A DNA stretch of 64,000 bases from BOG-908 sp963692875 (lineage in GTDB: Bacteria > Pseudomonadota > Alphaproteobacteria > Acetobacterales > Acetobacteraceae). The DNA is taken from positions 1,674,001 to 1,738,000 of the forward strand of contig OZ240673.1 in assembly GCA_965198755.1 (NCBI GenBank). Reading direction: 5' to 3'. Shown here one piece after another: positions 42,611 to 51,274 of this stretch. The position numbers and the translations under genes were made by a program. Positions within the stretch are counted from its first letter, which is position 1. Every line of letters begins with the position of its first letter. The notes beneath the pieces are model-generated. The model saw only the letters and a program-made list of their open reading frames with translations. It searched no databases and was not told the origin of the DNA.

Positions 42611-43540
42611 ATGACGTGCGTTGCCCTGAGACGACTGGCTGTCGGCGTGGCTGCCACGGCGCTGACTGCAGGAGCTGCCGCGGCGCAGACCTACACCTTC
42701 AAAACCTACAAGGCTCCGATGATGGGCTCGACGATCTTCGAAGCCGTCAACAACCGCGGTGCCAAGCTGTCCGAGGTGAGCCGGTCCGGCAGCACCGCCT
42801 GCTCCCTGCTGTCGGGCGGCGCAACGACCGTCATCTCTGACCCGTCGGCATCGTCGACCAGCACCACCTGTCTTGGCGTCAGCAACACAGGAACCGTCGT
42901 CGGCTACTATCAGGTTCCTGGACAGGCGGCAGGCGTTTCGGCGGGGTTCAGCGTCAGCAACGGCACCTACACCGACTTCATCGTACCCGCCGCCTCGCCG
43001 CAGATGGGCGGCACGCAGCTGAACGCCGTCAGCGTGAACGGCCTGTTGGCCGGCACTTACTCGGACGCGCAGGGCTTTCAGCACGTCTTCACCTCACACG
43101 GCTCGCCCAGCAAGCTTGGCCTGCTGAACATCCCCGGACGAAACTACCTCATCGCCGTGGGCGTGAACAACGCGGGTGACCTGGTCGTGCAGGATTTCGG
43201 CAGCGACGGCGCCACATATTCCGGTAGCTTCTACCACGCTGCCGGCAGCGGCACGGCCCTGGTCGAAATCAGCTACCCGGGCTCCACGCAAAACGTCTGC
43301 CACGCCATCAACACCAGCGGTGAGGTGGCGTGCCACTACGCGGACAGCCAGGGCCTGCAGCATGGCTTCATCTATTACTCTGCGAGCAACACCTACTCTG
43401 CCGACATCGACGCTCCGGCCAGCACAGGCGGCACGCTGCTGTTGGGAATCAACGATGCGGGCTTGGTGGTGGGCGCCACCACGCCCAACCCCAAGACGTC
43501 CATCCGGCTCGGATTGACGGGAACGCCGCCGGCTAACTGA
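42611..43540 (+). CDS. Secreted HAF-type repeat protein
   Basis: 309 residues from the ATG at 42611, which has GGGAG eight bases upstream. Signal peptide MTCVALRRLAVGVAATALTA-GAAAAQ. The mature part has repeated strand units of about 50 residues with the pattern G-(I/V)-N/S-x-x-G-x-(V/L)-(V/A)-G-x-Y/A: CLGVSNTGTVVGYY, LNAVSVNGLLAGTY, AVGVNNAGDLVVQDF, CHAINTSGEVACHY, LLGINDAGLVVGAT. That is the extracellular HAF-repeat type. Function unknown. Followed directly by PE19. Confidence 0.78.
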   Translation: MTCVALRRLAVGVAATALTAGAAAAQTYTFKTYKAPMMGSTIFEAVNNRGAKLSEVSRSGSTACSLLSGGATTVISDPSASSTSTTCLGVSNTGTVVGYYQVPGQAAGVSAGFSVSNGTYTDFIVPAASPQMGGTQLNAVSVNGLLAGTYSDAQGFQHVFTSHGSPSKLGLLNIPGRNYLIAVGVNNAGDLVVQDFGSDGATYSGSFYHAAGSGTALVEISYPGSTQNVCHAINTSGEVACHYADSQGLQHGFIYYSASNTYSADIDAPASTGGTLLLGINDAGLVVGATTPNPKTSIRLGLTGTPPAN

Positions 43541-43548
43541 TCCTCGAA

Positions 43549-43698
43549 AGGCAAGGCAAGCAGTTCTTTTTTGAAAAAAAGAACCGAAAAACTTTTGTTC
43601 CCTTGAGTACGCGTTGCAGAAACTTCGCGACAGCAGGGATAGAAGTTTTTTGGTTCTTTTTTTCAAAAAAGAACCGCTTGCCTTGCCTTGCCTCGCCT
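43549..43698. repeat. Palindromic element PE19 (full)
   Basis: Both arms GGTTC flavour; outer flanks are AAGGCAAGGCAAG and its inverse. Between convergent genes; the stop of the beta-helix gene lies in the right flank. Confidence 0.92.
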
Positions 43699-46532
43699 CA
43701 CGCCCAAGCCGGCGCGCTCTGCGACCCGGTATTCACGTAGCGCCGCCCCGCTCCGCTCGCCGTGTTCACGTAAGTGGACCCCGGCGCCGCCAGCCCCGCG
43801 GCCGTGCCCGAACTCCCGCTTACCGGCGCCGTGCTGCCGAACAGCTCCACCACGTTGCCCGGGCCCACCCAGCACTGGTGCAGCCCGTCCCACACGCGCA
43901 CGCCGCAGCGTATGCCCTGGCTGGACGTGGCCTTGACGATCTGCGCCGGCGGGGCCACGCCGTCGATGGTGGGCACCGTGTCCAGCGCGCCGCGCAAATC
44001 GTTGCCAGGGTCGACGCCGTAGCCGACGGCGTAGATGCCCGAGGTCGGCAGCAGCGCCGGCGCCCCGCCATATTGCGAGAGGTTCGACACGGTCAGGTCG
44101 ATGACGCTGCTGTTAAGATAGGACAGCACCGCGGTGGCCGCCATCGGTGCGGCCGCCGTGTTCGGCGCGGTCAGCTTGAGCGACGCGATCGTGCTGGCAG
44201 GCAGCCCGCCCATGTTCGGTACTGTCCATTTCAGGTCGCAGCACGACACCGGGTACGTCGCACTGCTCACCGACCCGATGAGGAACGCCGCACCCTGCGG
44301 GTTGATCGCCGGGCAGCCGGGCTTGATGTTGCCTTCCTCGAAGAAGCCGCGGCCGTGCAGCCTTATGCCGTGCGACTGGTCGATGACCGCGATGCAGCCG
44401 CAGGTGTCGGCCACCGCGTTGGCGCACTCCACCGAACCCGCGCCGCTGGCCCAGAAGAAGATGTTGGAGTTCACCATGTTCATCCGGCCGATGCGGATGT
44501 CCTGCGCGTAACGCACCCAAATCCCGGCATGCGCGCCGATGCCCTGGATGGAATCCACCTCGAACTCCAGGCTGGAGCCGAACATCACGCAGAAGGTGGG
44601 GCCGTAATTGGCGTTGTAGTTGTCCGGCACGCTGCCGGTGAGCTGGATGCGCCCGGCCTGCGTGCCGGCCGTCACCCCCGCGCCGCATTGGTACTGGTTG
44701 CCGCCGGTGATGAAATCGGCAACCCAGGGCGGGGTGATGGTGGCGCCGGTGCCCGGGCTGGGCGTGGTGAAATCCGACCGGAACGCCTTGTTCATCAGGA
44801 ACGCGCCGGGGTTTGCCGGGTCGAGCACGGAGAACCCGTTTGCCAGAGTCCATTGCTGCTGCTGCAGGGATGGCGCGCCGTTGTAGGACGTGGGCGGCAA
44901 TGCGTAGGCGCCCTGCAGCTTGATCGTGGCCGCGGTGATGCCGCCCTGCGCGTTCACCGCCGTCACCGTCACCGCAAACCCGCTGTAGGTCGCCAGCGAA
45001 GGGTTGGCCGCCACCCAGATGTCGTTGACGGCATAGCCGGACCCGGCGTTGGCGATGGTGCAGGCGCCGCCGGCCACCGTCTGCCAGTTCTTGCCCAGGC
45101 AGACGCCGCTGCTCTTGTGCTGGTAGGTGCCGTCGAACGATACGCACATGTTCAGGTCGCCAAGATGCCCGCGCGGCACGACGACGACGCAGGGCGTGTA
45201 GTTCGCCGTCGGGTTGGCGTTGCCGTCGAACGCGCCGGACACCGTGCCGGTGCCGCTCTGCGCACCCACGTACGGCGTGGGGATGATGCGGCCCGGCCCG
45301 CCCATCATGACGTTTTCCGGCACGATCACCGGCTGGCTGACGTAGTAGTTGCCGGCAGGCAGGAACACAGTCACGAAGTTGCGCTCGGCGATGTTGTCGA
45401 GCCCGGTGCCGGACTGCGCACGGTACATCAATTGCGCATACAGCAGATAGTTCTGCAGGCTCGGCCAGCAATCGTAGAACGACGAGGGCTGCCACACCTC
45501 GCCGAAGTTGAAGCCGCGCAGCTTCCGCCGGTCGGTCTCGCGCAGCGCGGCCAGCATCGCCGGCGGTGGCGGCACGACGCCGGCATTGTGCGAAAAAATC
45601 GAGGCCGTGGCCGGCACGTCGGCAAGCGGCTGGGAAGGCAGCGTGGCCGGTGCGAAGGTCGGCAGCGGTGCGGCGGCGGCGCCGCTGGACAGGCACACCA
45701 CGCCGGCATTGTTCCACATCTTGCTGGTGGCAAGCGTGCCGGGGTTGCTGGTGATGCCGGCGATGGTGGCGGAGTACACCGCGCCGGTGCCGGCCTGCGC
45801 GCCGAGCCACAACTGCGAACCCGCCTGCAAGAACATCGCCGCACCCGACGAGAGCGTTCCCGATCCGGAGAACGACAACGGCCCGCTGAGTGTGCCGCCT
45901 GACGAAGACAGCGTGGACGTGGCCAGCGCCGCCACGGTCTGCTGCGTCGTCGTCAACGCGCCGCCATCGGCCACCGTGTTCGGCAGCGTGCCGAACTGCA
46001 CCGCCAACGGCTGCGGCGTGCCCGAGCTGCCCGCGGTCAGCCCCATCCCCACGCCGTTGATCGCCGAGCCGTCGCTCAGCGCCAGTGTGCCGGTGTGGGC
46101 TGCCGGCGGTGTCACGAAAAAACTGGCCGGCGCCGAGACGATGCTTTTCGCGGCATCGTCTCTCACGACCAGGCTGCCGGCCTGCGCCGTGGGGTAGGTT
46201 GGCCCCAACCCCGTCCAGTTGCCACCCGCCGCAAGCGTGAAGCTGCCGACGTTCGACCAGGTGGTGCCGCCGTCCGTCGAATAGTCGAGCGCCTTGGGCG
46301 TGGCGTTGGCAACCGCGCCGGAGATGGCCAGAGGCATTCCGGTGACGGCGCTGGTGACACCGACGCTCAACGTTTCGAGTGGGCCGCCGCCGCCGCCCAG
46401 ATTTATCGCAACGACGTTGAGGCTGTTTGGCCCCGCCAGGATCGTGGCGATCAGGCCAGGATCGGTGACGATGGCGCCCAGTCCGTAGCTGCCGAATGGC
46501 GTCGTCACCAGCAAGGCGGATGGTTGCGACAT
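43698..46532 (-). CDS. Large parallel beta-helix protein, tail-spike-like
   Basis: 944 residues. The ATG has AAGGA six bases upstream. Begins MSQPSALLVTTPFGSYGLGA with no signal peptide. Residues about 50-160 look like Ig-type strands (ALDYSTDGGTTWSNVGSFTL). The middle is rich in Ser/Gly/Ala linkers. From about residue 370 there is a pectate-lyase-like region (NFVTVFLPAGNYYVSQPVIVPENVMMGGPG; IGRMNMVNSNIFFWASGAGS; GIRLHGRGFFEEGN), as in phage tail spikes or surface polysaccharide-acting proteins. The C-terminus ends RYVNTGSQSAPAWA, a motif common at ends of tail-fibre-like proteins. No other phage genes are near, so a chromosomal adhesin or enzyme is also possible. Confidence 0.75.
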   Translation of the reverse strand: MSQPSALLVTTPFGSYGLGAIVTDPGLIATILAGPNSLNVVAINLGGGGGPLETLSVGVTSAVTGMPLAISGAVANATPKALDYSTDGGTTWSNVGSFTLAAGGNWTGLGPTYPTAQAGSLVVRDDAAKSIVSAPASFFVTPPAAHTGTLALSDGSAINGVGMGLTAGSSGTPQPLAVQFGTLPNTVADGGALTTTQQTVAALATSTLSSSGGTLSGPLSFSGSGTLSSGAAMFLQAGSQLWLGAQAGTGAVYSATIAGITSNPGTLATSKMWNNAGVVCLSSGAAAAPLPTFAPATLPSQPLADVPATASIFSHNAGVVPPPPAMLAALRETDRRKLRGFNFGEVWQPSSFYDCWPSLQNYLLYAQLMYRAQSGTGLDNIAERNFVTVFLPAGNYYVSQPVIVPENVMMGGPGRIIPTPYVGAQSGTGTVSGAFDGNANPTANYTPCVVVVPRGHLGDLNMCVSFDGTYQHKSSGVCLGKNWQTVAGGACTIANAGSGYAVNDIWVAANPSLATYSGFAVTVTAVNAQGGITAATIKLQGAYALPPTSYNGAPSLQQQQWTLANGFSVLDPANPGAFLMNKAFRSDFTTPSPGTGATITPPWVADFITGGNQYQCGAGVTAGTQAGRIQLTGSVPDNYNANYGPTFCVMFGSSLEFEVDSIQGIGAHAGIWVRYAQDIRIGRMNMVNSNIFFWASGAGSVECANAVADTCGCIAVIDQSHGIRLHGRGFFEEGNIKPGCPAINPQGAAFLIGSVSSATYPVSCCDLKWTVPNMGGLPASTIASLKLTAPNTAAAPMAATAVLSYLNSSVIDLTVSNLSQYGGAPALLPTSGIYAVGYGVDPGNDLRGALDTVPTIDGVAPPAQIVKATSSQGIRCGVRVWDGLHQCWVGPGNVVELFGSTAPVSGSSGTAAGLAAPGSTYVNTASGAGRRYVNTGSQSAPAWA

Positions 46533-46633
46533 GCGTGTCCTTCGAATGAAGCCGAAGCGTTACGAGTGGGGGCTCATTCTAGCAGGGTTTTTCGAGCTTG
46601 GTTTGCTTTGTGCGGTGCAATCCCGCCGATGAA

Positions 46634-46784
46634 AGCAAGGCAAGCAGTTCTTTTTTGAAAAAAAGAACCAAAAAACTTTTGTGTACTGCAGGTGCGTGTT
46701 GGTGAGGCGTGTCGTTTCAGCTTTCGGCGACAGCGGAGACGAAAGCTTTTGCTTCTTTTTCTCGAAAAAGAAGACGCTTGCTGT
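46634..46784. repeat. Palindromic element PE20 (full)
   Basis: AGTTC/GAACC left arm; right arm CTTCTTTTTCTCGAAAAAGAAG with paired substitutions. Lies between divergent starts (46532 and about 46850), so here it is upstream of both genes. Confidence 0.9.
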
Positions 46785-46849
46785 CTTCGCCAGGTGGACA
46801 GCGCCGACTTGCCTGGCGTAACGCATCCCCCGACCGCACGAGCATCACG

Positions 46850-47986
46850 TTGAGCCACATAGCCCCCGCCGAGACCGTCCTGACGAACGCCACCGTGGTG
46901 CTGCCGCAGCACGCGATAGCCGCCACCGTGGTGATCCGCGGCGGCCTGATCGCCGACATCCAGCCAGGTTCCGCCGCCGGCTGCGACCTCGACGGCGACT
47001 ACCTGCTGCCCGGCTGCGTGGACGTCCACACCGACAACCTCGAGCGCCAGGTGATGCCGCGCTCCAACGCCCGCTGGCCCAGCCGCGCCGCCCTGCTGGC
47101 GCACGACGCGCAATGCGCCGCCTCCGGCATCACCACGGTGTTCGACGCGCTATGCGCCGGCCAGGCCGGGCTGGATGACGACCGCACCCGCACCTGCCGC
47201 GAGGGTGTCGCCGACCTCGCCGCCCTGGCATCCTCCGGCTTGCTGAAGGCACACCACCAGCTGCATTTGCGCTGCGAGCTGCCGGCGCCCGACCTGCTGG
47301 CGCAACTCGAGATCTACGCTGCTCACCCTGCCCTGCGCATGGTCAGCCTGATGGACCACACGCCAGGCGTCGGCCAGTTCGGCGACCTGGCGCGCTACCG
47401 CCGCATGCTGCGCCAGGACGGGCTGGACCACGCCGCCATCGACGAGCAGATCGCCGGCCGCTGGCGCCAGCGCGCTCAGCACCTGGGGCCGAACCGGCGC
47501 GGCCTGCTCGACCGGCTGCGCGATGTGGGCGCCGTGCTCGCCAGCCACGACGACGCTACCGACGACGACGTCGCCGCCAACCTGGCCGACGGGATCATGA
47601 TCAGCGAGTTCCCCGTCTCGCTGCATGCGGCCGAGGCGGCGAAGGCGGCCGGCATGTCGGTGATCGCCGGCGCGCCGAACCTGGTGCGCGGCGGCTCGCA
47701 CAGCGGCAACGTGGCCGTCGCCGACCTGCTGCGCGCGGGCGTGGTGGACGTGCTGGCGTCGGACTACGTGCCCGGCAGCATGGTGCACGCGGCGTTCATC
47801 GCGGCCGAAGCCGTGGGCCTGCCGGCAGCTTTTGCCCTGGTGAGTAGCGCGCCGGCGCGGATGACCGGGCTCGCGGACCGGGGGGAGGTCGCCGTGGGCA
47901 AGCGGGCGGACCTGGTGCGCGTGCGCGTGCATGAGGGCGTGCCGGTGGTGCGGCAGGTCTGGCTCGCGGGGGAGCGGGTGATATGA
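46850..47986 (+). CDS. phnM: PhnM, alpha-D-ribose 1-methylphosphonate 5-triphosphate diphosphatase
   Basis: 378 residues, amidohydrolase-type enzyme of the C-P lyase pathway that releases pyrophosphate from the ribosyl-methylphosphonate triphosphate intermediate. Seen: VDVHTDNLERQVMPR (family hallmark), LMDHTPGVGQF, LASHDDATDDDV, SEFPVSLHAAEAAKAAGM and SDYVPGSM, all with metal-site His/Asp residues in place. The start is probably TTG at 46850 (LSHIAPAETVLTNA); there is no ATG or GTG in frame, and the frame is open back into PE20. The stop is followed at once by PE21. Confidence 0.93.
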   Translation: MSHIAPAETVLTNATVVLPQHAIAATVVIRGGLIADIQPGSAAGCDLDGDYLLPGCVDVHTDNLERQVMPRSNARWPSRAALLAHDAQCAASGITTVFDALCAGQAGLDDDRTRTCREGVADLAALASSGLLKAHHQLHLRCELPAPDLLAQLEIYAAHPALRMVSLMDHTPGVGQFGDLARYRRMLRQDGLDHAAIDEQIAGRWRQRAQHLGPNRRGLLDRLRDVGAVLASHDDATDDDVAANLADGIMISEFPVSLHAAEAAKAAGMSVIAGAPNLVRGGSHSGNVAVADLLRAGVVDVLASDYVPGSMVHAAFIAAEAVGLPAAFALVSSAPARMTGLADRGEVAVGKRADLVRVRVHEGVPVVRQVWLAGERVI

Positions 47987-48112
47987 AGGAAGGCCTTCTT
48001 TTTTGAAAAGAAGAAGCAAAAAACTTTTGGGCGGCTGTCGCGGACCTTCCCGCAGACCCGCAGCCCAGAGACAAAAGTTTTTTGGATCTTTTTTTCAAAA
48101 AAGAACGTCTTC
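47987..48112. repeat. Palindromic element PE21 (full)
   Basis: GGCCTTC left arm and GGTTC-like right arm (GGATC/GAAC, drifting). Fills the whole gap between phnM stop and the next ATG, so it forms that gene's entire 5' leader within the operon. Confidence 0.9.
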
Positions 48113-48781
48113 ATGCGCGTAGCCCTGTATTGGACGCCCGAGCCGCAGGACCCGCTCGCCGCGCTGGGTGCCGCCTGGCTGGGCCGCGACGCGGAGACCG
48201 GCGCGCTCGTCCCGCAACCGGACGTGGACGGCCTTGCGGCGTTGACCGAAGCGCCGCGCCTCTACGGCCTGCACGCCACGTTGCGGCCGCCGATGCGCCT
48301 GGCCACCGGATGGGAGGAGTTCATCGCCGCCGCGCACGACGTGGCTGCGCGGGTGGCGCCGTTCGACCTGCCGCCGCTGGCGTTGAGCGACCTGTCCGGT
48401 TTCATCGCGCTGCGTGAGTCGGTCTCGTGCCCCGAGCTGCAAGCACTCTGCGACGCGTGCGTGCTGGGCACCGACCGCCACCGCCTGCAGCCCGGCGCGG
48501 ACGAACTGGCCAAGCGCCGCAAGGCCGGCTTGTCGGCACGGCAGGAGGCGATGCTGCAACGCTGGGGCTACCCCTACGTGCTGGAGGAGTGGTTCTTCCA
48601 CGTCACCCTGTCGCGCCGCTTGAAGCCAGCCGAGATGGCCCGGATCCTGCCCAAGGCGGCCGCCTACTTCGAGCCAGCCCTGTCAGTAAAACGGCGTGTC
48701 GGGACGCTATCGGTCTGCACCCAGCGCGACGGCGGCGCCTTTCTGGTAGCCGAACGGCTCGTCTTATACCAACCGCCCTAA
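48113..48781 (+). CDS. DUF1045 phosphonate-metabolism protein
   Basis: 222 residues, family often encoded in phn operons (described as phosphonate operon-associated protein of 2H-phosphodiesterase-like fold). Seen: MRVALYWTPEPQDPLAALGAAWLG, YGLHATLRPPM and FFHVTLSRRL, the two H-x-T motifs, and RLVLY at the end. The gene ends inside the left end of the IS630-type element: LVLY is followed by QPP-stop from the IS. Without the IS the frame would read LVLY-TAG, so insertion adds only three residues. The 5' edge abuts PE21 with no ribosome site. Confidence 0.92.
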   Translation: MRVALYWTPEPQDPLAALGAAWLGRDAETGALVPQPDVDGLAALTEAPRLYGLHATLRPPMRLATGWEEFIAAAHDVAARVAPFDLPPLALSDLSGFIALRESVSCPELQALCDACVLGTDRHRLQPGADELAKRRKAGLSARQEAMLQRWGYPYVLEEWFFHVTLSRRLKPAEMARILPKAAAYFEPALSVKRRVGTLSVCTQRDGGAFLVAERLVLYQPP

Positions 48782-49935
48782 ACGCTGACCTGTGCCCATT
48801 CTCGGGTGGCGATTGAGGTTAGCCGTTCTGGCATGGCCATCAATGCGTTCCATGCGACACAGCAGGCGTCGACAATCTCTTCGTAGCTGTCCCACACGCG
48901 ATGGCTGAGCCAATTACTGCGGAGGTATTGCCAGACATTCTCAACCGGATTGAGTTCCGGCGAGTAGGGCGGCAGGGTCAGTAGCGTGATGTTTGAGGGC
49001 ACGATCAGGCGCTCGGACGGCCGATGCCAGCCGGCGCCGTCGACCTGCATCAGGCAGTGGGCGCCAGGTGCAACATGGCGGCTGACTTCAGCAAGATGCT
49101 GGCTCATGGCTTCCAGGTTGACCGAAGGCATGACGATCCCCGCACCCACGCCGCGCGCCGGGCACACCGCGCCAAATAGGTAGGCCCAGGTGTAGCGGCG
49201 ATCGCGCGGTGCAGCCGGTCTGCTGCCGCGCGGCGCCCACACGCGGGTCAGCGTGCCCTGCTGGCCGACGCGGGCTTCATCCTGCCACCAGATCTCGAGC
49301 GGTTTGCCGGCGGCATGGGGCGGCAGGGCGGCCGCGATCAGGTCGGCAAAGTTTTTTTGTGTGTCGCCTGGGCGGCCGGGTCCTGCTCGGGATGGAACGG
49401 CCGTACGCTCAGCTTGCGGAACGCCAGCCTGGCCAGCAACTTGCCGACGCTGCGTTCATGATAGTGCACAGCGAAGTCCGACTGCAGGCGCGCCTGCAGA
49501 TCGCTGCATCGCCAACGGACAACGCCGTCCCGCGCCAGATCGGGACCTTGCTCCACCAGCGCCTTGAACGCCGCGAGCTGCTCAGGCGTCAACTGCGCCG
49601 GACGGCCTGGACTGCGACGGTTGGCCAGGCCGTCGAGGCCTTCCTCGTTGTAGTGGTGCACCCAATCGCGCAGCGTCTGCCGGTCCATGCCGCAGGCCTC
49701 GGCGGCCTCGGTCCGCGGCCGCCCTTCCAGCACGAGCGCAATCGCCAATAAGCGCCGCACGACCGCTCCATCATTGCAGCGCGACGCCTCACGGCGCAGG
49801 TCAAAAGCTGATCTGTCTAGACGCGTGACCGGCACCGGCTTGCTCATTTCTGACCCCCGAATCGGATGACCAGACCAGAGAATCACAAAATCAGCCGCGT
49901 GGGTACAATCGCGAGTCATCCTATTGGGCGGTTGG
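48769..49935. mobile_element. IS630-family insertion sequence
   Basis: 1167 bp between inverted ends CCAACCGCCC (left, 48769) and GGGCGGTTGG (right, ending 49935), each beside a TA (48767-48768 and 49936-49937) as expected for TA target duplication. It contains one two-frame transposase gene on the minus strand. It inserted exactly at the stop of the DUF1045 gene. Confidence 0.92.
48778..49847 (-). CDS. IS630 transposase, joined by -1 frameshift at A7
   Basis: Two frames encode one DDE transposase. The first (start ATG 49847, GGGGG upstream) has winged-helix/HTH domains (EAAEACGMDRQTLRDWVHHYNEEG, RRSPGRPAQLTPEQLAAF). It stops just after A7 at 49352-49358 (minus-strand ACACAAAAAAACTTTG). A -1 slip there opens the second frame, which continues NFADLIAAALPPHAAGKP and EIWWQDEARVGQQGTLTRVW (first Asp), then VDGAGWHRPSERLIVP (second Asp) and LPPYSPELNPVENVW (Glu). 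The catalytic triad is complete, so the element may still move. Programmed frameshifting is well known for IS630-type genes. Confidence 0.9.
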
Positions 49936-49975
49936 TATTAGGTGGCAGCAAGACCACGCGTTGACTTGCAAGAGG

Positions 49976-50109
49976 AAGCCAAGCGGTTCTTTTTTGAAAA
50001 AAAGAACCAAAAAACTTTTGTTCCATGGGTACACGCTGCCGGAGACTCCGCGACAGCAGGGATAAAAGTTTTTTGCTGCTTTTTTTCAAAAAAGCAGGCC
50101 TTGCTTTCT
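49976..50109. repeat. Palindromic element PE22 (full)
   Basis: GGTTC left arm, GCTGC/GCAGG right arm. Originally just after the DUF1045 stop, now separated from it by the IS. Confidence 0.92.
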
Positions 50110-50116
50110 TACGGTT

Positions 50117-50127
50117 CCCCCCCCCCC
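50117..50127. repeat. C11 homopolymer tract
   Basis: Eleven C residues between PE22 and the end of the YccF gene, 10 bp after its stop on the minus strand. A slippage-prone tract; no gene spans it. Confidence 0.85.
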
Positions 50128-50137
50128 ACGCGCCGCT

Positions 50138-50551
50138 TCATCTCCGGTAGAGCGCATCGCTGTCGATTACCGTCATCCCGACCGGCATCAGGCTAATCCC
50201 CGCCAGCTTGATGTGCTGGAACGCGAACGGGATGCCGATGATGGTCACCGCGCACCCCACGGCTGCGACCAGGTGGCCGATCGCCAGCCAGATGCCGAAC
50301 ACCACCAGCCAGACGATGTTGCCCAGGAACCCGAGCGGCCCGGTGCCCAGGTCGTCGAGCCCGGTGAGGTCGCGCCGGTTCACCGCTTCGCGCCCGAACG
50401 GCCATAGCGAGAACGACGCGATGGTGAAGCAGGCGCGTGCCCAGGGCAGCCCCACGATGCTGATGGCCGCGACAACGCCGGCCAGCAGCCACAGCGCCGC
50501 CATGATGAAGCCGCCGAACACCACCCAGAGCACGTTGAGGATCAGCGTCAT
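50138..50551 (-). CDS. YccF-family inner-membrane protein
   Basis: 137 residues with two copies of the YccF repeat: LWVVFGGFIMAALWLLAGVVAAISIVGLPWARACF and NIVWLVVFGIWLAIGHLVAAVGCAVTIIGIPFAFQ. Each is a helix pair with a GLPW/GIPF turn. Inner-membrane protein of unknown role. The ATG overlaps the stop of the upstream PsiE-like gene by 4 bp. Confidence 0.93.
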   Translation of the reverse strand: MTLILNVLWVVFGGFIMAALWLLAGVVAAISIVGLPWARACFTIASFSLWPFGREAVNRRDLTGLDDLGTGPLGFLGNIVWLVVFGIWLAIGHLVAAVGCAVTIIGIPFAFQHIKLAGISLMPVGMTVIDSDALYRR

Positions 50552-51051
50552 GGCATCTTCCCATCAGTTGTGTCGCTGCGCCGCAGCAGCCGGATCGAGA
50601 CGACCATAACCAGGATCAGCAAGGCCAGCACGCCCAGTTCCATCATCGAGGCGTGGAAGATCTTCTCTGCCATGTCCGTCATCGTGTCCTCCTTGGTCGT
50701 CTCGGAGGATTTCAGCGTGATGACCAGCACCCGGCGGATGGTGGCGATCAGGCCCACCACCAGAAACGGCTCGCTGGTCAGCGCGCCGGAGCGCATCGAG
50801 GCGCGCACGGTGTGCAGTATCTCGATCAGCATCAGCACGAACAGCAGCCGGTCGATGACCAGGAACGTGGTGCGGGTGGAGCTCCAATCGGCCAGCCCGC
50901 TCACCAGCACCCAGGCGGCGCCGGCAAGTGCCACCAGGGCCGCGGCCGAGAGCAGCAGCCCTAGCGCCATGTAGGCGCCATGCTCGACGCTAAGAAAGGC
51001 TGAAGCGGTGCGCGCCACCCAGCGTTCCTGGCCGGAGTCCTCGTCATCCAT
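50548..51051 (-). CDS. PsiE-like (phosphate-starvation-inducible) membrane protein
   Basis: 167 residues with four predicted helices. Seen: AAWVLVSGLADWSS, IDRLLFVLMLIEILHTVRASM and SEPFLVVGLIATIRRVLVITLK, the characteristic PsiE region. Start ATG at 51051 (a GTG precedes it). Role unknown; the name comes from E. coli regulation. Operon with yccF-like gene. Confidence 0.88.
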   Translation of the reverse strand: MDDEDSGQERWVARTASAFLSVEHGAYMALGLLLSAAALVALAGAAWVLVSGLADWSSTRTTFLVIDRLLFVLMLIEILHTVRASMRSGALTSEPFLVVGLIATIRRVLVITLKSSETTKEDTMTDMAEKIFHASMMELGVLALLILVMVVSIRLLRRSDTTDGKMP

Positions 51052-51274
51052 CACAGCGTCCGCCCAGGTCTGGCGGGCACCATGCCGCCGCTTGAGGCGC
51101 GCGTAAAATGCTTTGTGGAGCTGAAAACCCGCCGGGCCGGGGACTGTTGCATACGAGTACTAACCTACTTTGAGGGAGGCTGCCGACGCCGGCGTGACAG
51201 GCGCGGGCAAGCGGCCTCCCCCGGACCGGCTACCCTGGCCGCCGGCATGCAACGACATTGGGGAGTTGGCATTC

